Source: Gnetum montanum (taxonomy: Eukaryota > Streptophyta > Gnetopsida > Gnetales > Gnetaceae). Taken from it: a stretch of DNA of 64,000 bases. The notes below the pieces were generated by a model. It was given only the letters and a program-made list of their open reading frames with translations. It made no database searches and was not told the DNA's origin. Of this stretch, positions 1 through 10,896 are shown piece by piece (the first letter of the stretch is position 1; every line of letters begins with the position of its first letter). The position numbers and the translations under genes were made by a program. The stretch is from positions 537,879 through 601,878 of the forward strand of contig MNCI01006052.1 in NCBI GenBank assembly GCA_015680685.1, read 5' to 3'.

Positions 1-535
1 ACCTTCGGTAGTCATCATCTACATTTTCCCAGATCCATATCAGCCATACCACAACTTAGCCAATTAACCTAAACCGAAGCAAGGTATGCTTTACTTAATG
101 CTTCAATTACCCTTGCTAATATATGATGGTATTGTGTGTGCAGATGGCAATCATACAACAATGGAATGGATCTAGAGCAAACACTTGGAGTGGAGCAGCA
201 TTGAAGCCACTATGCAAGGAGCAGAATTGATAATGCACTTACGAATGGACAACGAAAGGCGCAATCGAGGCGTTGGCAGCAACAAGACTCTTCTCTCTTC
301 TTTTTCTCTTCTATTCTCTCTCCTCTCATCTTTTCTCTCAGCTGCCAAATGTGGCCTGATGTCATTGTAATAAGGTGTTCCCCCTTGTTGTCATGAACAC
401 CAGTTTTTATCAAGTCTTGTAATAAAGACCCGTTCACATGCCATCCAATTAGTTCCATTCCCCTCAATAATCCCATACCGACCTGATATCATTGTAAGGA
501 ACTCGAGGACGAGTTTTCATTCCCTCATGGGGGTA
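1..535 (+). mobile_element. Element C: 3' internal tail of an Athila-type Ty3/gypsy element
   Basis: Non-coding tail of a retrotransposon whose coding part lies left of the window. It matches the tail of element B near 16725-17231: the ACCTTCGGTAGTCATCAT start, the AATCAGCCATACCACAAC-like stretch, and the segment about a TGTCATGAACACC motif occur in both, in the same order. It ends in a purine tract (CATGGGGGTA, about 526-535) directly before the LTR, the usual plus-strand priming site. The short ORFs here are chance. The family assignment comes from elements A and B, which share LTR ends and tail. Confidence 0.8.
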
Positions 536-604
536 TGATGAGACACGACATGCATAGCGCCGCGATATCGCATCCCCTGCGATATCACGGTCTGCTGCCA
601 TATC

Positions 605-612
605 TATAAATA
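605..612 (+). promoter_or_regulatory. TATA box of the element C LTR
   Basis: TATAAATA in the context TCTATAAATAAGAGG. The same context recurs at the same place in the LTRs of D (4217) and B (11014, 17386), just downstream of the GATATCGC-rich stretch. This is the expected start of LTR transcription. Confidence 0.75.
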
Positions 613-854
613 AGAGGTGGAACTCTCCTTATTTCCCAATCCTAGCTAGAAGTAGCGAAGCTCTGGCAGTTTGAACACTCCAGAGTTAGATTAATTTCCC
701 ATGTGGCCGCAATATGAGTCCTAGAGTGAAAAACTCTTTATTCGAGCAACTTTGTAACCTGAACATAAGTTGTGTACGACAATAAAGACAAACTTGATTG
801 GATAAACCTTGCAGTACATGGTTTTATTTTGTTGTTATTTATTCCTTTCCTAGT

Positions 855-1146
855 GCGCACGAGTACGACTTGATTACGAGCATCTACGGATGTGTACGGC
901 TAATCAAGGAATCGACTGCTTGTCGCAACGCATGAGTACGACTTGACTACGAGCATTGTGACTGCTTGGTAACCTAGTAGTGTATTCCAGGATCTGCGCT
1001 TGGTAATCCCAATGGTAGTCCGATGTGTGCGGCTGGTCAAGGAATCGGCTACTCATTGCTAGGCTAGAACGTGTGATAAGTATGACTTGGCTACGAGCGC
1101 CCACGGGTGTGCACGGCTAGCCAAGGAATCGGCTGCTTATCACACT
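855..1146 (+). repeat. Threefold diverged internal repeat in the element C LTR
   Basis: The unit begins GAGTACGACTTGAYTACGAG and ends GGCTAATCAAGGAATCGRCTG or close to it. It starts near 861, 934 and 1079; the middle copy carries extra sequence (CTTGGTAACC..GCTTGGTAATCC) that the other two lack. The element D LTR has one version of this block at about 4540-4690. The repeat accounts for much of the extra length of this LTR. Confidence 0.7.
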
Positions 1147-1562
1147 TAGGCTAAATAGGTGCCTTAGTAAAACCACTTCGAGCACTTAAGTTACGTGTGG
1201 TGATCCCAGTAACGATTAGCGTTTGGTAGCCAAAGTCGCATAGTTCAAGGTGTGTCCGGTAAGTGGGAACGGATGCTGACGCTAGTTAATTTAGACTTAG
1301 GACATTAGTTAGAGTTAGTTAGTTTCTCAACCCTTTCCCTCATAGCTTAGGAGATAAACTAAAAAATACCAAAAAATTCATATACCTTAGACTTGCTTAA
1401 CCATACACCGTGACACATACAAGCAAGCCTGGGAAGACAACAAATGATTAACCCCAAGCATTCTTTGTGGCGTTAAGGCATTTAGTCTGCGGAGTTCGAC
1501 TGGATCGTGCGTACATGCTCGTATTCGAATGGTTGAGTGTAGGGGTACCTCGCCACTCATCA

Positions 1563-3815
1563 CCTGTCCTCTCTAAAAGTAATGCCTGGTACCTAGGGGA
1601 GACATACCAATTCTGGCACAACCGAGAACAAGGCACCACCGTTAATATTTGTGGTGTGACAATCGATTTCTCCATGCAGGCCATTTTGGAAGTATTAAAC
1701 CTTCCAAATACTGGGCCCCAGGTTGCTCAGTTGTCTACCCGTTTAGACCCTGATGTGCAACGAGTTTGGAAACTGACAATGAAAGAAAAGATCTATTTTA
1801 AAATTGGAACATATTGCCTCTTCCCCACGAAGGGCTTAAAAAGAATCTCAACATATGTGGCAAGAGGTTGTGTAGTGCTGATGGGAAAGGTTAATGCTAG
1901 CCTGCCTCATCTATACTTAATGGAGATCCTGAGGTGGTTCGAGGAATGGAAGACGGGGAATATGGCATTGCCCTTCCCTTGCCTTATCAGGAAGCTATGC
2001 CGACATGTTGGTATCAAGGGGTACACCAATGATGTCCTTCAAAAAACCCAAAATGCTTCATATGCTGAATTGTTAAAGCCACTAGCTGCAAGGAAACTCA
2101 CTGGTGAGACGTTGGGACCAGAACAAGAAGAAGAACAAATGGCTAAACCAACTACAACTCAACTTGTAGGACCCAACTAATTTCCAAGTACGAGTCAAGA
2201 TCAACTGCCGCCGCTACAAGATTACAGACCGTCAATGAGCCATCTCAAGGCCATCACTGAAATGGTCAGTTGGGGAAGTCATGATGATGCAAATCTCTTT
2301 CACGTCATTGACGATGCCATGCAGTGCATATTTTCTTTGGATTGCACAAGGGGTGAAGTGTCTATTCATATAGGAGGAGGAAAAATTATTTGATCACAAC
2401 AGATCTCGGGAAATGCTACATCTTTTTAAGTGCAATTAGAAACTGGCAAAGGGGCCACAGTGATGGTCATGCAACACCAGGATGTAGCAGGAGCTATAGA
2501 AGTGGTCATGGATCACATTAAAGAATTGTTCAATGTACCTGTTGTACCACTAGAAGATCTCACAGGAGCATGGGATGCTCAAACTTTGGCCGAAACCTCA
2601 ATGACTCCTGCGAAACATGAGGATGCACTTGATTGATTGCTACAAAAAGGATAAGTGATGATGTCCCTGTTTGACATCCCTCAAGATGTTACAGCAATTC
2701 AATCAAACCTCATTTCCACTAAAGGGAAGCTAGCCTTAATAAAAGTGAGGGTTGAGCATGCTAAAGTAGAGGTGTAGAAATTGCAGGAATAGCTTGTGAC
2801 CCTACAAGCAGCATAGCAGGACCCTTTACAATTTGTTCCCGCATACCAGCTGGATAGTTTTAAAATTGAGCAACTAACCAAGCTACTAACGGAGAATAAA
2901 AAGGTGGCTGAAGAAAAAGAGAAGGCTGTTTGGGATGCCTCTGCAGAACAGGTGCAAACTCATATGCATATCAAGGCACTCAAAGCCTTACCGGAGGAGA
3001 ACAAACAACTTGTTGTCAACAACCTTTGATTGACCTCTATAGAAAAGCAAAAGAATGTTATCGAAGAACATTTCCATCAGTTGTGAGAATAATTCATCCA
3101 AGTCAACCAAGACATGAGTCATTTAGCGAGGGAGAATCGAACCCTCTCAATGGAGGAGGCACACGCAATCCATCAAAAGATAGCTATCGAAATAAGCGCA
3201 TGGAAAAATAAGGCTAAATGACATGAAATGCTAAAGGAGCACTTCTGAGACCAGGTAGGGATGTACAAACAGATCCTTGAGAAGGAGATCCATATGGCCA
3301 AGGCCCACATTAACACTATCAGTGCTCAACACACTGACTGGTGGGCCATACTAGACACATATGCCTTTGCCCACTAGGTAGAAGTTATGAACCAAGATCT
3401 GTAGATTCAGGACCTGATAGAATACATGGAGTTGGCAAACTTGCGGTATGCCAACCTTGCCATGTTAACAGCAGGATGCCTAAGAATAGAATTCGAGCAG
3501 CAGGTAGCTACCACCTACAACAAATATGAAATAGAATTTGTGAAATGCAAGAAGTTACTGCAAAAATTAGAGATTGCAAATTCTAAACTTAAGGTGGTGA
3601 AGGCAAGCTACCAAGGCCAAAAAGGTGTCGCAATGGATTTGGCTCGACGGCTTATGGATTTTCAAGAGTACAAAGACAAAGCCAGAGCCTACGAGGAGGA
3701 ACAATGGGTATTTGTCACTTGGTATGTCAAGGCCAATCAAATGTTTCCACAACTACCCTGCCCATGGGAGGTGCCAACTCCATCAAACATCAGAACATTA
3801 GCATGGATGGCATAA
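1563..3815 (+). pseudogene. Element D: extra ORF (putative plant transposon protein-like domain plus long coiled coil)
   Basis: Decayed ORF interrupted on its left by the LTR of C. The open part (about 1563-2180) includes VNICGVTIDFSMQAILEVL, NASLPHLYLMEILRWF and LPFPCLIRKLCRHVGI. These resemble, from memory, a domain often found in plant retroelement ORFs and labelled putative plant transposon protein. The next 1.6 kb, read through stops, is rich in K, E, Q and L and looks like a coiled coil (for example the NSKLKVVKASYQGQKGV stretch near 3580). Most stops are TAG or TAA where the pattern suggests Q. It is not gag, PR, RT or integrase. It lies between a missing 5' part and the purine tract of D, so it is a downstream or replacement ORF. 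The methionine at 1467 is in the LTR of C and is not the real start. Function unknown. Confidence 0.55.
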
Positions 3816-4103
3816 GATCCCTGAACCAAGGAAGAGAAACTCCAAGCCATACTTCAATGCCATCAAGCCTCAAGACCTAGAGGACAAGACAAGGGAAAAT
3901 CACCTATGGAGGAGCCACCGCCACCAGGAATTACATGAGTTCCACCAATTTTTTAGCTATAGAATTTTTTTTGTGTTGTGTCTCAATTTTGTTTTCATTC
4001 CACACTACGGCATAAACCCATTTTCACCATACAATAATCCCATACCTATCCACTGTATAATTACTGTAACTCAAGAATGAGTTTTCACTCAGTCGTGGGG
4101 GTA
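3816..4103 (+). mobile_element. Element D: 3' non-coding end and polypurine tract
   Basis: Non-coding stretch between the decayed ORF and the 3' LTR. It contains CAATAATCCCATACC, found at the same place before the LTRs of A (near 21107) and B (near 17162), then the purine tract GTCGTGGGGGTA at 4092-4103. Confidence 0.75.
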
Positions 4104-4972
4104 TGATGAGTCACAATTTGCTAGCCGTGAAATTGCATCAGCCATGATATCGCGTATGTAATATTGTAGCCCAGCCGCGATATCATGTATGCGATATCGC
4201 AGCTTGTCTCCTCATCTATAAATAAGAGGTGGAAAGTTCCAAGGAATAAGTTTTAGAGAGTCAATAAATGAGTTAATTCTTAGTTCCTTACCTAAACTCT
4301 TATAGTTTTCCCTTCTTAGAGTTAGAATTATTTCCCAGTGTATGCCTGTAGCATGGTGATTGTAATTGTATAGCATCCTTTATTTGAGTGTGACGTACTT
4401 GGACACGCACATGACTGGAAATAAAGATCGAGATTACTTCATCATTGCAGCATTCACTTAGTTTAATTATTTATTTATTTAATTGTTATTTACTGCTTTC
4501 TTAGTTAATATCTCTCACCCTAAACTCCTGTTAAACGTGGAATGAGTACGACTTGATCACAAGCATTTAAGTGTGACTACTTGGTAACCCAGTAGCATAC
4601 CTAGGATCTGTGCTTGGTAATCCTAGTAGTAGTTATGCACAAGGTACAAGATGTGTATGAATGATTAAGGAACATATGCTCATCACACTTAGGCCAGTTA
4701 GATTCTCTCTCACCCTCTCTCTCTTAGCTTAGTCAATATTATTTTCCATTATCTCCAAGAGTAGCAATAGTATAGGAACACATGATACACCTCAATCTAG
4801 ACTAAACCATACGTGACAAAGCTAATACTAGTCTAGGTGGAAAGACAATGAACTGTGACCTAAGAATAACTGTTTAGATACCACAACTAGTCCATCTACG
4901 GAGTTCAACTGGATCATGCGTGAAACACTCGTATTCATATGGTTGAGTGCAGGGGTACCTTGCCACTCATCA
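4104..4972 (+). mobile_element. Element D: 3' LTR (869 bp)
   Basis: Starts TGATGAG and ends CTCATCA. It has a perfect GCGATATCGC palindrome at 4191-4200 plus degenerate copies, then TATAAATA at 4217-4224. It resembles the LTR of C in layout but differs clearly downstream of the TATA box, so the two are not a pair from one element. The sequence at once to the right belongs to the LTR of element A, which suggests that D inserted into that LTR; the 5' half of D is off-window. Confidence 0.85.
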
Positions 4973-5691
4973 GTGATTAAAATTATAAAATATAAAATAA
5001 TAAAAAATCATATAGCTAATTATACTTAAACCATACTCTTGAGCCTCACAAGTGTAGTTGGGAAGACAACGAATGTTCTCAACACCTATTTCACTTCCTA
5101 GAAGAACTAGTGCACTGGAGAACTATAGGTCCATGGAATTCAATCGAATCATGTGTGAATGCCTTAGTCATTTATATGGTTGGGCATAGGGGTACTTTAC
5201 TTTACTTTCATGCACTTTACTTTAATGCATTTGAATTAAGCAATTAATTTCTAGTTGTTAATAAACACAAGCACAACCACTTTGAGCATACATATAGTGT
5301 TTGGTAACCTAGCAACATTTAACGTTTGGTAGCCCAACAACACTATATGTGTTCAAGATGTGTTTAGGAAAGTGGAATGAGTACTTATGTTAGGCTGGCT
5401 AGGTATACATTGAATTAGATCCTAAATTATTTCACTTTTCATTCTTATTGTAGGTGATTAAACTTATAAAATATAAAATAATAAAAAATCATGTACCTCA
5501 ATTACACTTAAACCATACTCTTGAGCCTCACAAATGTAGTTGGAAAGACAAAAAACATTCTTAACACCTATTTCACTTCCTAGAGGAACTAATGCACTAA
5601 AGAACTATAGGTCCATGGAATTCGACCAAATCGTGTGTGAATGCCTTAGTGATTCATATGATTGGGCATAGAGGTACCTTGTCGCTCATCA
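4973..5691 (+). mobile_element. Element A: remaining part of the 5' LTR, with an internal duplication
   Basis: Matches the 3' LTR of A (21197-22053). 4973-5197 corresponds to about 21815-22037, and then 5198-5691 repeats from the equivalent of about 21570 to the LTR end. The LTR therefore carried a partial duplication of roughly 480 bp, with element D inserted in the first copy. It ends CTCATCA, followed by a primer-binding site. The U3 and TATA portion is not in the window. Confidence 0.8.
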
Positions 5692-5692
5692 T

Positions 5693-5710
5693 TGGCACCA
5701 TTTTCGAGGA
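5693..5710 (+). promoter_or_regulatory. Element A: primer-binding site, tRNA-Asp type
   Basis: TGGCACCATTTTCGAGGA lies 1 base after the LTR end. The usual Athila primer site is TGGCGCCGTTGCCGGGGA, complementary to the 3' end of tRNA-Asp; this copy has several changes. The equivalent site of element B at 11740 is closer to the consensus. Confidence 0.7.
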
Positions 5711-5851
5711 CCTGTTGGTGGTTTTGTGTGCTATCTAGGATTTAGTGGAAATCATTCAAAATTGTTGGAATGAACCTTAGAGTCATATCATATTTTATGA
5801 TTACTACAAAAAACTTAGAAGCACACTGATTTTTTTATCATCTAACTGAAA

Positions 5852-8370
5852 ATGTCTTCTTCTTGTAGAAGTGCTTCTCTGCCCAAGTTTGATAGAGCCT
5901 ATTAGTAGGTGCCTCAACAATATCGAATCGTGTATGCTCATCTTGATGAGTATGTGCCAAATTTCATCTTCATCCTACATGAGGATGAATAATTGTAGTG
6001 GTGTAACATGGAGGGAAACACTGTGTTGTTGCCTAATCAATCTATTCCTGCAATGCTTCAACAAATGCTTATATGATGGAATCTTCAGGAACATCATGCT
6101 AAGTATATTTTGCAAGATGCTAACACTAGGGATTATCATCCCACTGAGGCATAACATTTATGAGAGCAACAACTAGAACAATGTCATGAATTTGCAAAGG
6201 GAAAGGGATTTAATGATTCTCCATTCTTGCTATACCAAAGAGATGGTGGAGAATCCTTCTTTGGGGGTTTTCCATTTAGAAAAATTCCTCTCTTTGACTT
6301 TGGTGAAGGAGGTCAAAACCAGAACTTGCAGTCCACATTTGAAAATCCTAGTTCTGGTAAGAATGGATCCAATGACAAAGAAGGATTTGAAGGGGCAAGT
6401 CAAGGTAAGGATGTGGACAAAAAACAAGATCATAATCATGGTTGTGATCATCAAAGAGATGGTAGCAAGCACTGTGATGGTGCTTTTCCTCTTTCCTCTT
6501 CACCTTTATCATCATCATCTTCTTCTTCTGGCTCTTACTATGATCACAATAGGCAAGACCATGATGGAGGTGACTGAAATGACCAACGAGAGTGAAATGA
6601 TTAAAGGGACCATAGGGAAAGGTAAGATCAAGGGTGCAAACATTCAAGAGAGGCACATTGCCATGAACAAAGGGGTAGTCGAGGGCATTGAAGGCACCAT
6701 GATCATGGCCTCAATGAGCCTTTGCTTACTACCTGAAGTATGCTCAATATCGCAAAGGTAATATGAATTCTAACAAGGCATGTGAAGGATAGTTAGATCA
6801 AAAGGCTGGACATGAACAACATTCCTCAATTCAAAGAAGGATATAACTATGATCCACAGAATCATCTCCAAGCTTTTTAGGATGCATGTGCCTTTCAAAA
6901 CATAAAGAATGAGTGGCAAAAGCTTAATTTGTTCCCAAGGACACTCATCAAAGAAGCAGAAAACTGGTATTAGTCCTTAGAGTTGGAATCTATTAGACGA
7001 TGGAGTACCATGCGTGAATTGTTTAATGATAAATATCAAACATACTCCAAAGTCCCCAACTTGAAAAGGCAAATCCAAGGATGGAAACAAGGAACACACA
7101 AACCTTTGGATGTTACCATTGGCCAATACTATTCCTTAATGCACAAATGTCCTGGCCATGATTATTCTCAACTAGATTGACTTTGCCAGATTGTAGATGG
7201 GCTTTGATTAGAAATGAGGAGATCCATTGGTGTTTATGCCCAAGGGTAACTATCAGAATTAAGTGCTCATCAGACACAAAGACTAATTAAGTAATTAGCT
7301 AAAGAGGAGGGTGAATAAAGAAAAAGAGAAAGTGTAGAAGAATATAACTGTGATTCTTGCATTCGCAAGGAGGTTTGATTCTGTGATAGAAAGGAAGAAT
7401 CCACATTTGATGAAGTGGTGAATAAGAAAACCTTACCACTCTAAAAATTTCAATCTAAAATTATGGCCAAGGTTGATCAGTTATGGGACTCCATGAATAG
7501 CATATTTTAAGTTGTCCTAAAAATTGCTAAAGAGTCGAAAAAATAAGGTAGTAATCATGAGCGTAGGAGACACAAGTTGAACATGCCTATCATAAAGGTA
7601 AGGGCAAGGTTGCTACAATAGAAGAATTTGTGAAAAGTGAATCAAATGAAGATGGTGGCTGTGGTGTCTACTAGTATGAACATGTTGCCCCATAGTGTCA
7701 CACTTACAAGAGTCTAGAGTGTATGTCTTGAATCCATGACTAACACAAAGGCAAACATCCAGAAGATTACCTTATCCACAAGGTAATTTTAGGCAATTTC
7801 ATTAGCAACAACAATATTATCCAAGTGGAGCTCCATCACAACCATATGAGTAGTATCAACAATGGCAATAGCCACAATCATGGGCACTGACACTACCAAG
7901 GTAGCAATACCCTTACAAACATCCTGATCCATATGGGTACTACGTTCAACAACCCTTATCTCCATGTGACTCCTCTAGGCATATTTCTACTTTCCAATCT
8001 TACTACCATCCTTCTAATTATTATTGAACTCATTCTCCACATGAAATAATGGATGCCATCTCTTACCCTTATCCTCCTCGTATCCCTGCATATGTTCCTC
8101 CTTCAATGACATAGCTACCACCTGCTCCACCTATGCAAGGTGAACTACCATATCAACCACAAAAACGTAATGCTATGAGGGTGATTAATCTATAACTGGT
8201 TCATCAATCAGATGGGTCAAATACTCAATCAAAGAAAAGACCTTTCTTTTGACCCCCACAGTCCACCTAAGCCCTCAAATACACTTGCGGTTGACAACCC
8301 TGTTCCTCCATCTTCCTCTGTATCAAATTCCTTCAAGTCCCCTTCAAACAAAAATCTACATAAGATTCAT
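5852..8370 (+). pseudogene. Element A: gag (decayed)
   Basis: Capsid polyprotein relic starting at an ATG followed by Ser codons, as in element B (11881). Its early part aligns with the B motif ending EFTFILHQDEQLRW, here with stops. The core (about 6810-7200) carries NEWQKLNLF..LIKEAENWY..RRWSTMRELFNDKYQTYS, which fits the Retrotrans_gag fold, then GWKQGTHKPLDVTIGQYYSL. The C-terminal part (7650-8200) is rich in Pro, Gln and Tyr, without a clear zinc knuckle. Many stops and frame changes rule out function. The overlapping short ORFs at 6186-6656 are by-products of low-complexity sequence. Confidence 0.82.
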
Positions 8371-9010
8371 ACTGTGATGCTTACTCACACTATATCTAAT
8401 TGGATCCATGCTGGAAACCTTCTCAAGAAATTAGCTGACCCTAGAAGTCCTCTCATTTATTTGTAGATTTTTGTGAATGAACCATGTAGAGTTATTCTCG
8501 ACTCAAATTCTGGTGTCAATTTAATTTCTCATGAGATGTACACTGCATGGAACCTACCTCCTCTTAATAAGAGTAATATCAGATAAGAATTGGTAGACCA
8601 TACCATCATTATTCCATTGGGATTGGTGGAAGACATTGTGACCACTATTTATGAGTGGTTTTATCCTACTAATTTCCTAGTGATCAAGGCAAAGAATTGC
8701 AAAGGGGATTTCCCAATCATCATGGAAAGGGCATGGCTTAGCATCATTGATGTAAGAATGGGCATTAGAGATCTTTCCATAGAAATATATAAAGAAAATG
8801 CACTTGGAAAGATCAAGAAGAAGCAAGTTCCATGCATTATGTACAACGATACAAGGTGTAATTGTGTGCAAAAACTTTGGACTGTGAAACAAGCATCTAT
8901 CTTTGCATGCAATCAGTGTGCACTAGAAGTAGAAATTCAAAGGTGTCTATACATAGTAGCCATAAAATAGAAGGACACCTAGTGGCTGACCGCTGATTCT
9001 AAGAGTAGCA
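8371..9010 (+). pseudogene. Element A: aspartic protease (decayed)
   Basis: Begins with the shared MLTHTISNWIHAGNLLKKL stretch (B: MLTHTITNRIKVGHL). The active site region reads VILDSNSGVNLIS near 8495 (B: ALLDSGSGVNLIS), so the catalytic Asp is kept but the DSG triad is changed to DSN. A TAG at 8464-8466 sits where B has a Gln codon. PLGLVEDIVTTIYEW and FPIIMERAWLSIIDVR follow. It would process the polyprotein but is broken here. Confidence 0.82.
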
Positions 9011-10191
9011 CACTTTGCATGGAATCAACTAAGGGCCTAACATGTGCATATGTTGTAGGCATGAAAGAACTAGAGCAAGTTTATCACCAACTCTCTGATG
9101 ATGCAAATGATGATACTTATTGGGGAGAGTTGGAAATTCCTAAAAATTTTAAGCAAGAGCCCCTTGAACTAAAAATGCTACCAGCCATAATAGAATATGT
9201 GTTTTGAAAAAATGAAAAGCTAGTCATAATCAATGCAAATCTTGCTCCAAAGCAAAAAAAAAAAAATAGATGCTATTGAATGTGGTTGAAAAATGGTCAA
9301 CAACTTTTGCTTGGTCATATCCTAAACTCACAGGGATTGATCCTAGGATATGCCAACATCGCATCTACACTGATCCAGCCATGAAGCCAAAGAGACAACT
9401 ACAGAGGCAATTGAACCCTAAGCTGAAGTAGATCATCAAATAGAAAATCGAACAACTCCTCAAGGTAGGGTTTATTTATCTCATTGTAGATAGTGAGTGA
9501 GTTTGTCCACTTGTGATTGTGCCAAAGAAAGATGGCAAATGGCAATTTTGCATCAATTTTTGGCTACTGAATATGGCAACATTCAAGGATCATTTTCCAT
9601 TGCCATTTTTTGATCAAGTGTTAGACATAATATCTAGGCATTACTACTATAGTTTTCTAGATGGTTATAGTGCCTATAACCAAATTCAAATCACACCAAA
9701 GGACTAGGCCAAGACAACATTCATAACCTTGGTGGACTTTGACATATCACAAGATGCCATTTGGTCTATGCAATGCTCCTACTACATTCCAATGCTTGGT
9801 TCTGAGCATTTTTCAACAGCAAATTGGTAGTGGTGTGGAAGTCATCATGGATGACTTCTCCACTTATAAAGCTAAATTTGAGAAAGCCCTAGACCTGCTT
9901 GAGCAAGTGCTAAAATGATGTGTTGAAACCAACTTGTAGCTCAATTGGAAAAAAAGTCATCTCATGGTCTAGGAAGGCATTATATTGGGGCACAAAATAT
10001 CACAAGTAGGAATTGAGGTTGATCCTAAGAAAATAAGGGTCATCCAAGGAATAACCGGCCAACCAAAAACTGTCAAAGATGTTCAATCATTCCTTGGACA
10101 TATTGGCTACTACCGACAATTCATAAAGAATTTTTCTAAGATCACAAATCCATTGGTGAAGCTGACAAAGAAAGATGATCCATTTGTCTAG
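9011..10191 (+). pseudogene. Element A: reverse transcriptase (decayed)
   Basis: Linker (9011-9290), then Athila-type RT: VIVPKKDGKWQFCINF, FKDHFPLPFFDQVLDIIS, YYYSFLDGYSAYNQIQI, the MPFGLCNAPTTFQ region, and EVIMDDFS at about 9840 for the catalytic xDD box. LGHKISQVGIEVDPKKI and SFLGHIGYYRQFIKNFSKI end the domain. Stops fall on conserved Gln and Trp positions, for example TAG at 9705-9707 where KDQ is expected and TAG at 10189-10191 where FxW is expected. It lies between protease and RNase H in normal order. The chance of function is nil. Confidence 0.9.
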
Positions 10192-10896
10192 ACTGCAGAA
10201 TGTGAAAAAGCATTTCAATAGCTTAAAGAAAAACGTGTAGAAACCCCAATCCTACAAGCACTTGACTAGTCTAGACCATTTCATGTCATGAGAGATGTAT
10301 CAAATTATGCCTTGGGAGCTATGCTTATGCAAATGGATGACAAGAAATGTCCATACTACATCCACTATGCTAGCCGAAGCACTGTGGATGCACAACTAAA
10401 CTACATCACTATAGAAAAAGAATTTATGGTGATAGTGTTTGCCCTAGAGAAGTTCATGAATTATGTGCTTGGATAAAAGGTGTTTGTGCACATGGACCAT
10501 AGTGCAATTCACTTCCTGATGAACAAGCCAATGGTGAACCCCTATGTTATATGGTGGCTAGTAATCTTGCAAGAATTCAATATTACGATGATAGATCAAA
10601 AAGGTAGTGAGAATGTGGTCATTGATCACTTGTATCAATTGCGATGAGACAACAAAGACAAAGAAAACCCACTATCTAATATGTTTCCTAATGAACTCCT
10701 CTTTGCTAGGGCTATAACTGAATAATTGCCCAATGAGCCTAAATGGTATGATGGCATTCTCACCTATTTTCTCACCCAAGAAATGCCACAAGGGTTGGAC
10801 CATTGAAAGAAACAACAGTTTCTTCACCAAGTAAAACACTTCATGGAAATCAACGGACATATCTACAAGGTGTGCATTGATGGCCTAGTTCATTGG
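10192..10896 (+). pseudogene. Element A: RNase H and connection to integrase (decayed)
   Basis: Shows MRDVSNYALGAMLMQ (first Asp of RNase H), YYIHYASRSTVDAQLNY, EKEFMVIVFALEKFMNYVLG and VHMDHSAIHFLM, the usual Ty3/gypsy RNase H series. Then come QEFNITMIDQKGSENVVIDHL and a linker that reads INGHIYKVCIDGLVHW up to the point where element B has inserted. The first Asp is kept. TAG and TAA codons replace Gln and Trp. Confidence 0.88.

Larger units (their letters stand above)
536..1562 (+). mobile_element. Element C: 3' LTR (1027 bp)
   Basis: Starts TGATGAG and ends CTCATCA, a 7-bp perfect terminal inverted repeat shared with the other LTRs here. A purine tract precedes it and no primer-binding site follows, so it is a 3' LTR. 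U3 has GCGATATCGC palindromes, then TATAAATA at 605-612. It is about 150-185 bp longer than the LTRs of D and B because a middle segment is multiplied (see 855-1146). The right flank continues in frame as the ORF of element D, so C appears to have inserted into D; the other end of C is off-window. Confidence 0.88.

Noticed and set aside
1467-1562. Start of the 237-codon ORF inside the LTR of element C
   Set aside because: The LTR part is non-coding in the related LTRs; the ORF is fused to the D ORF by insertion.
536-4972. Elements C and D read as one element with LTRs 536-1562 and 4104-4972
   Set aside because: The two LTRs differ strongly after the TATA box, there is no primer site after 1562, and the D ORF runs directly into the LTR end, so nesting fits better.
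6186-6761. ORFs on both strands as separate genes
   Set aside because: They overlap the gag core and low-complexity linker of element A; the gag frame explains the conserved residues.
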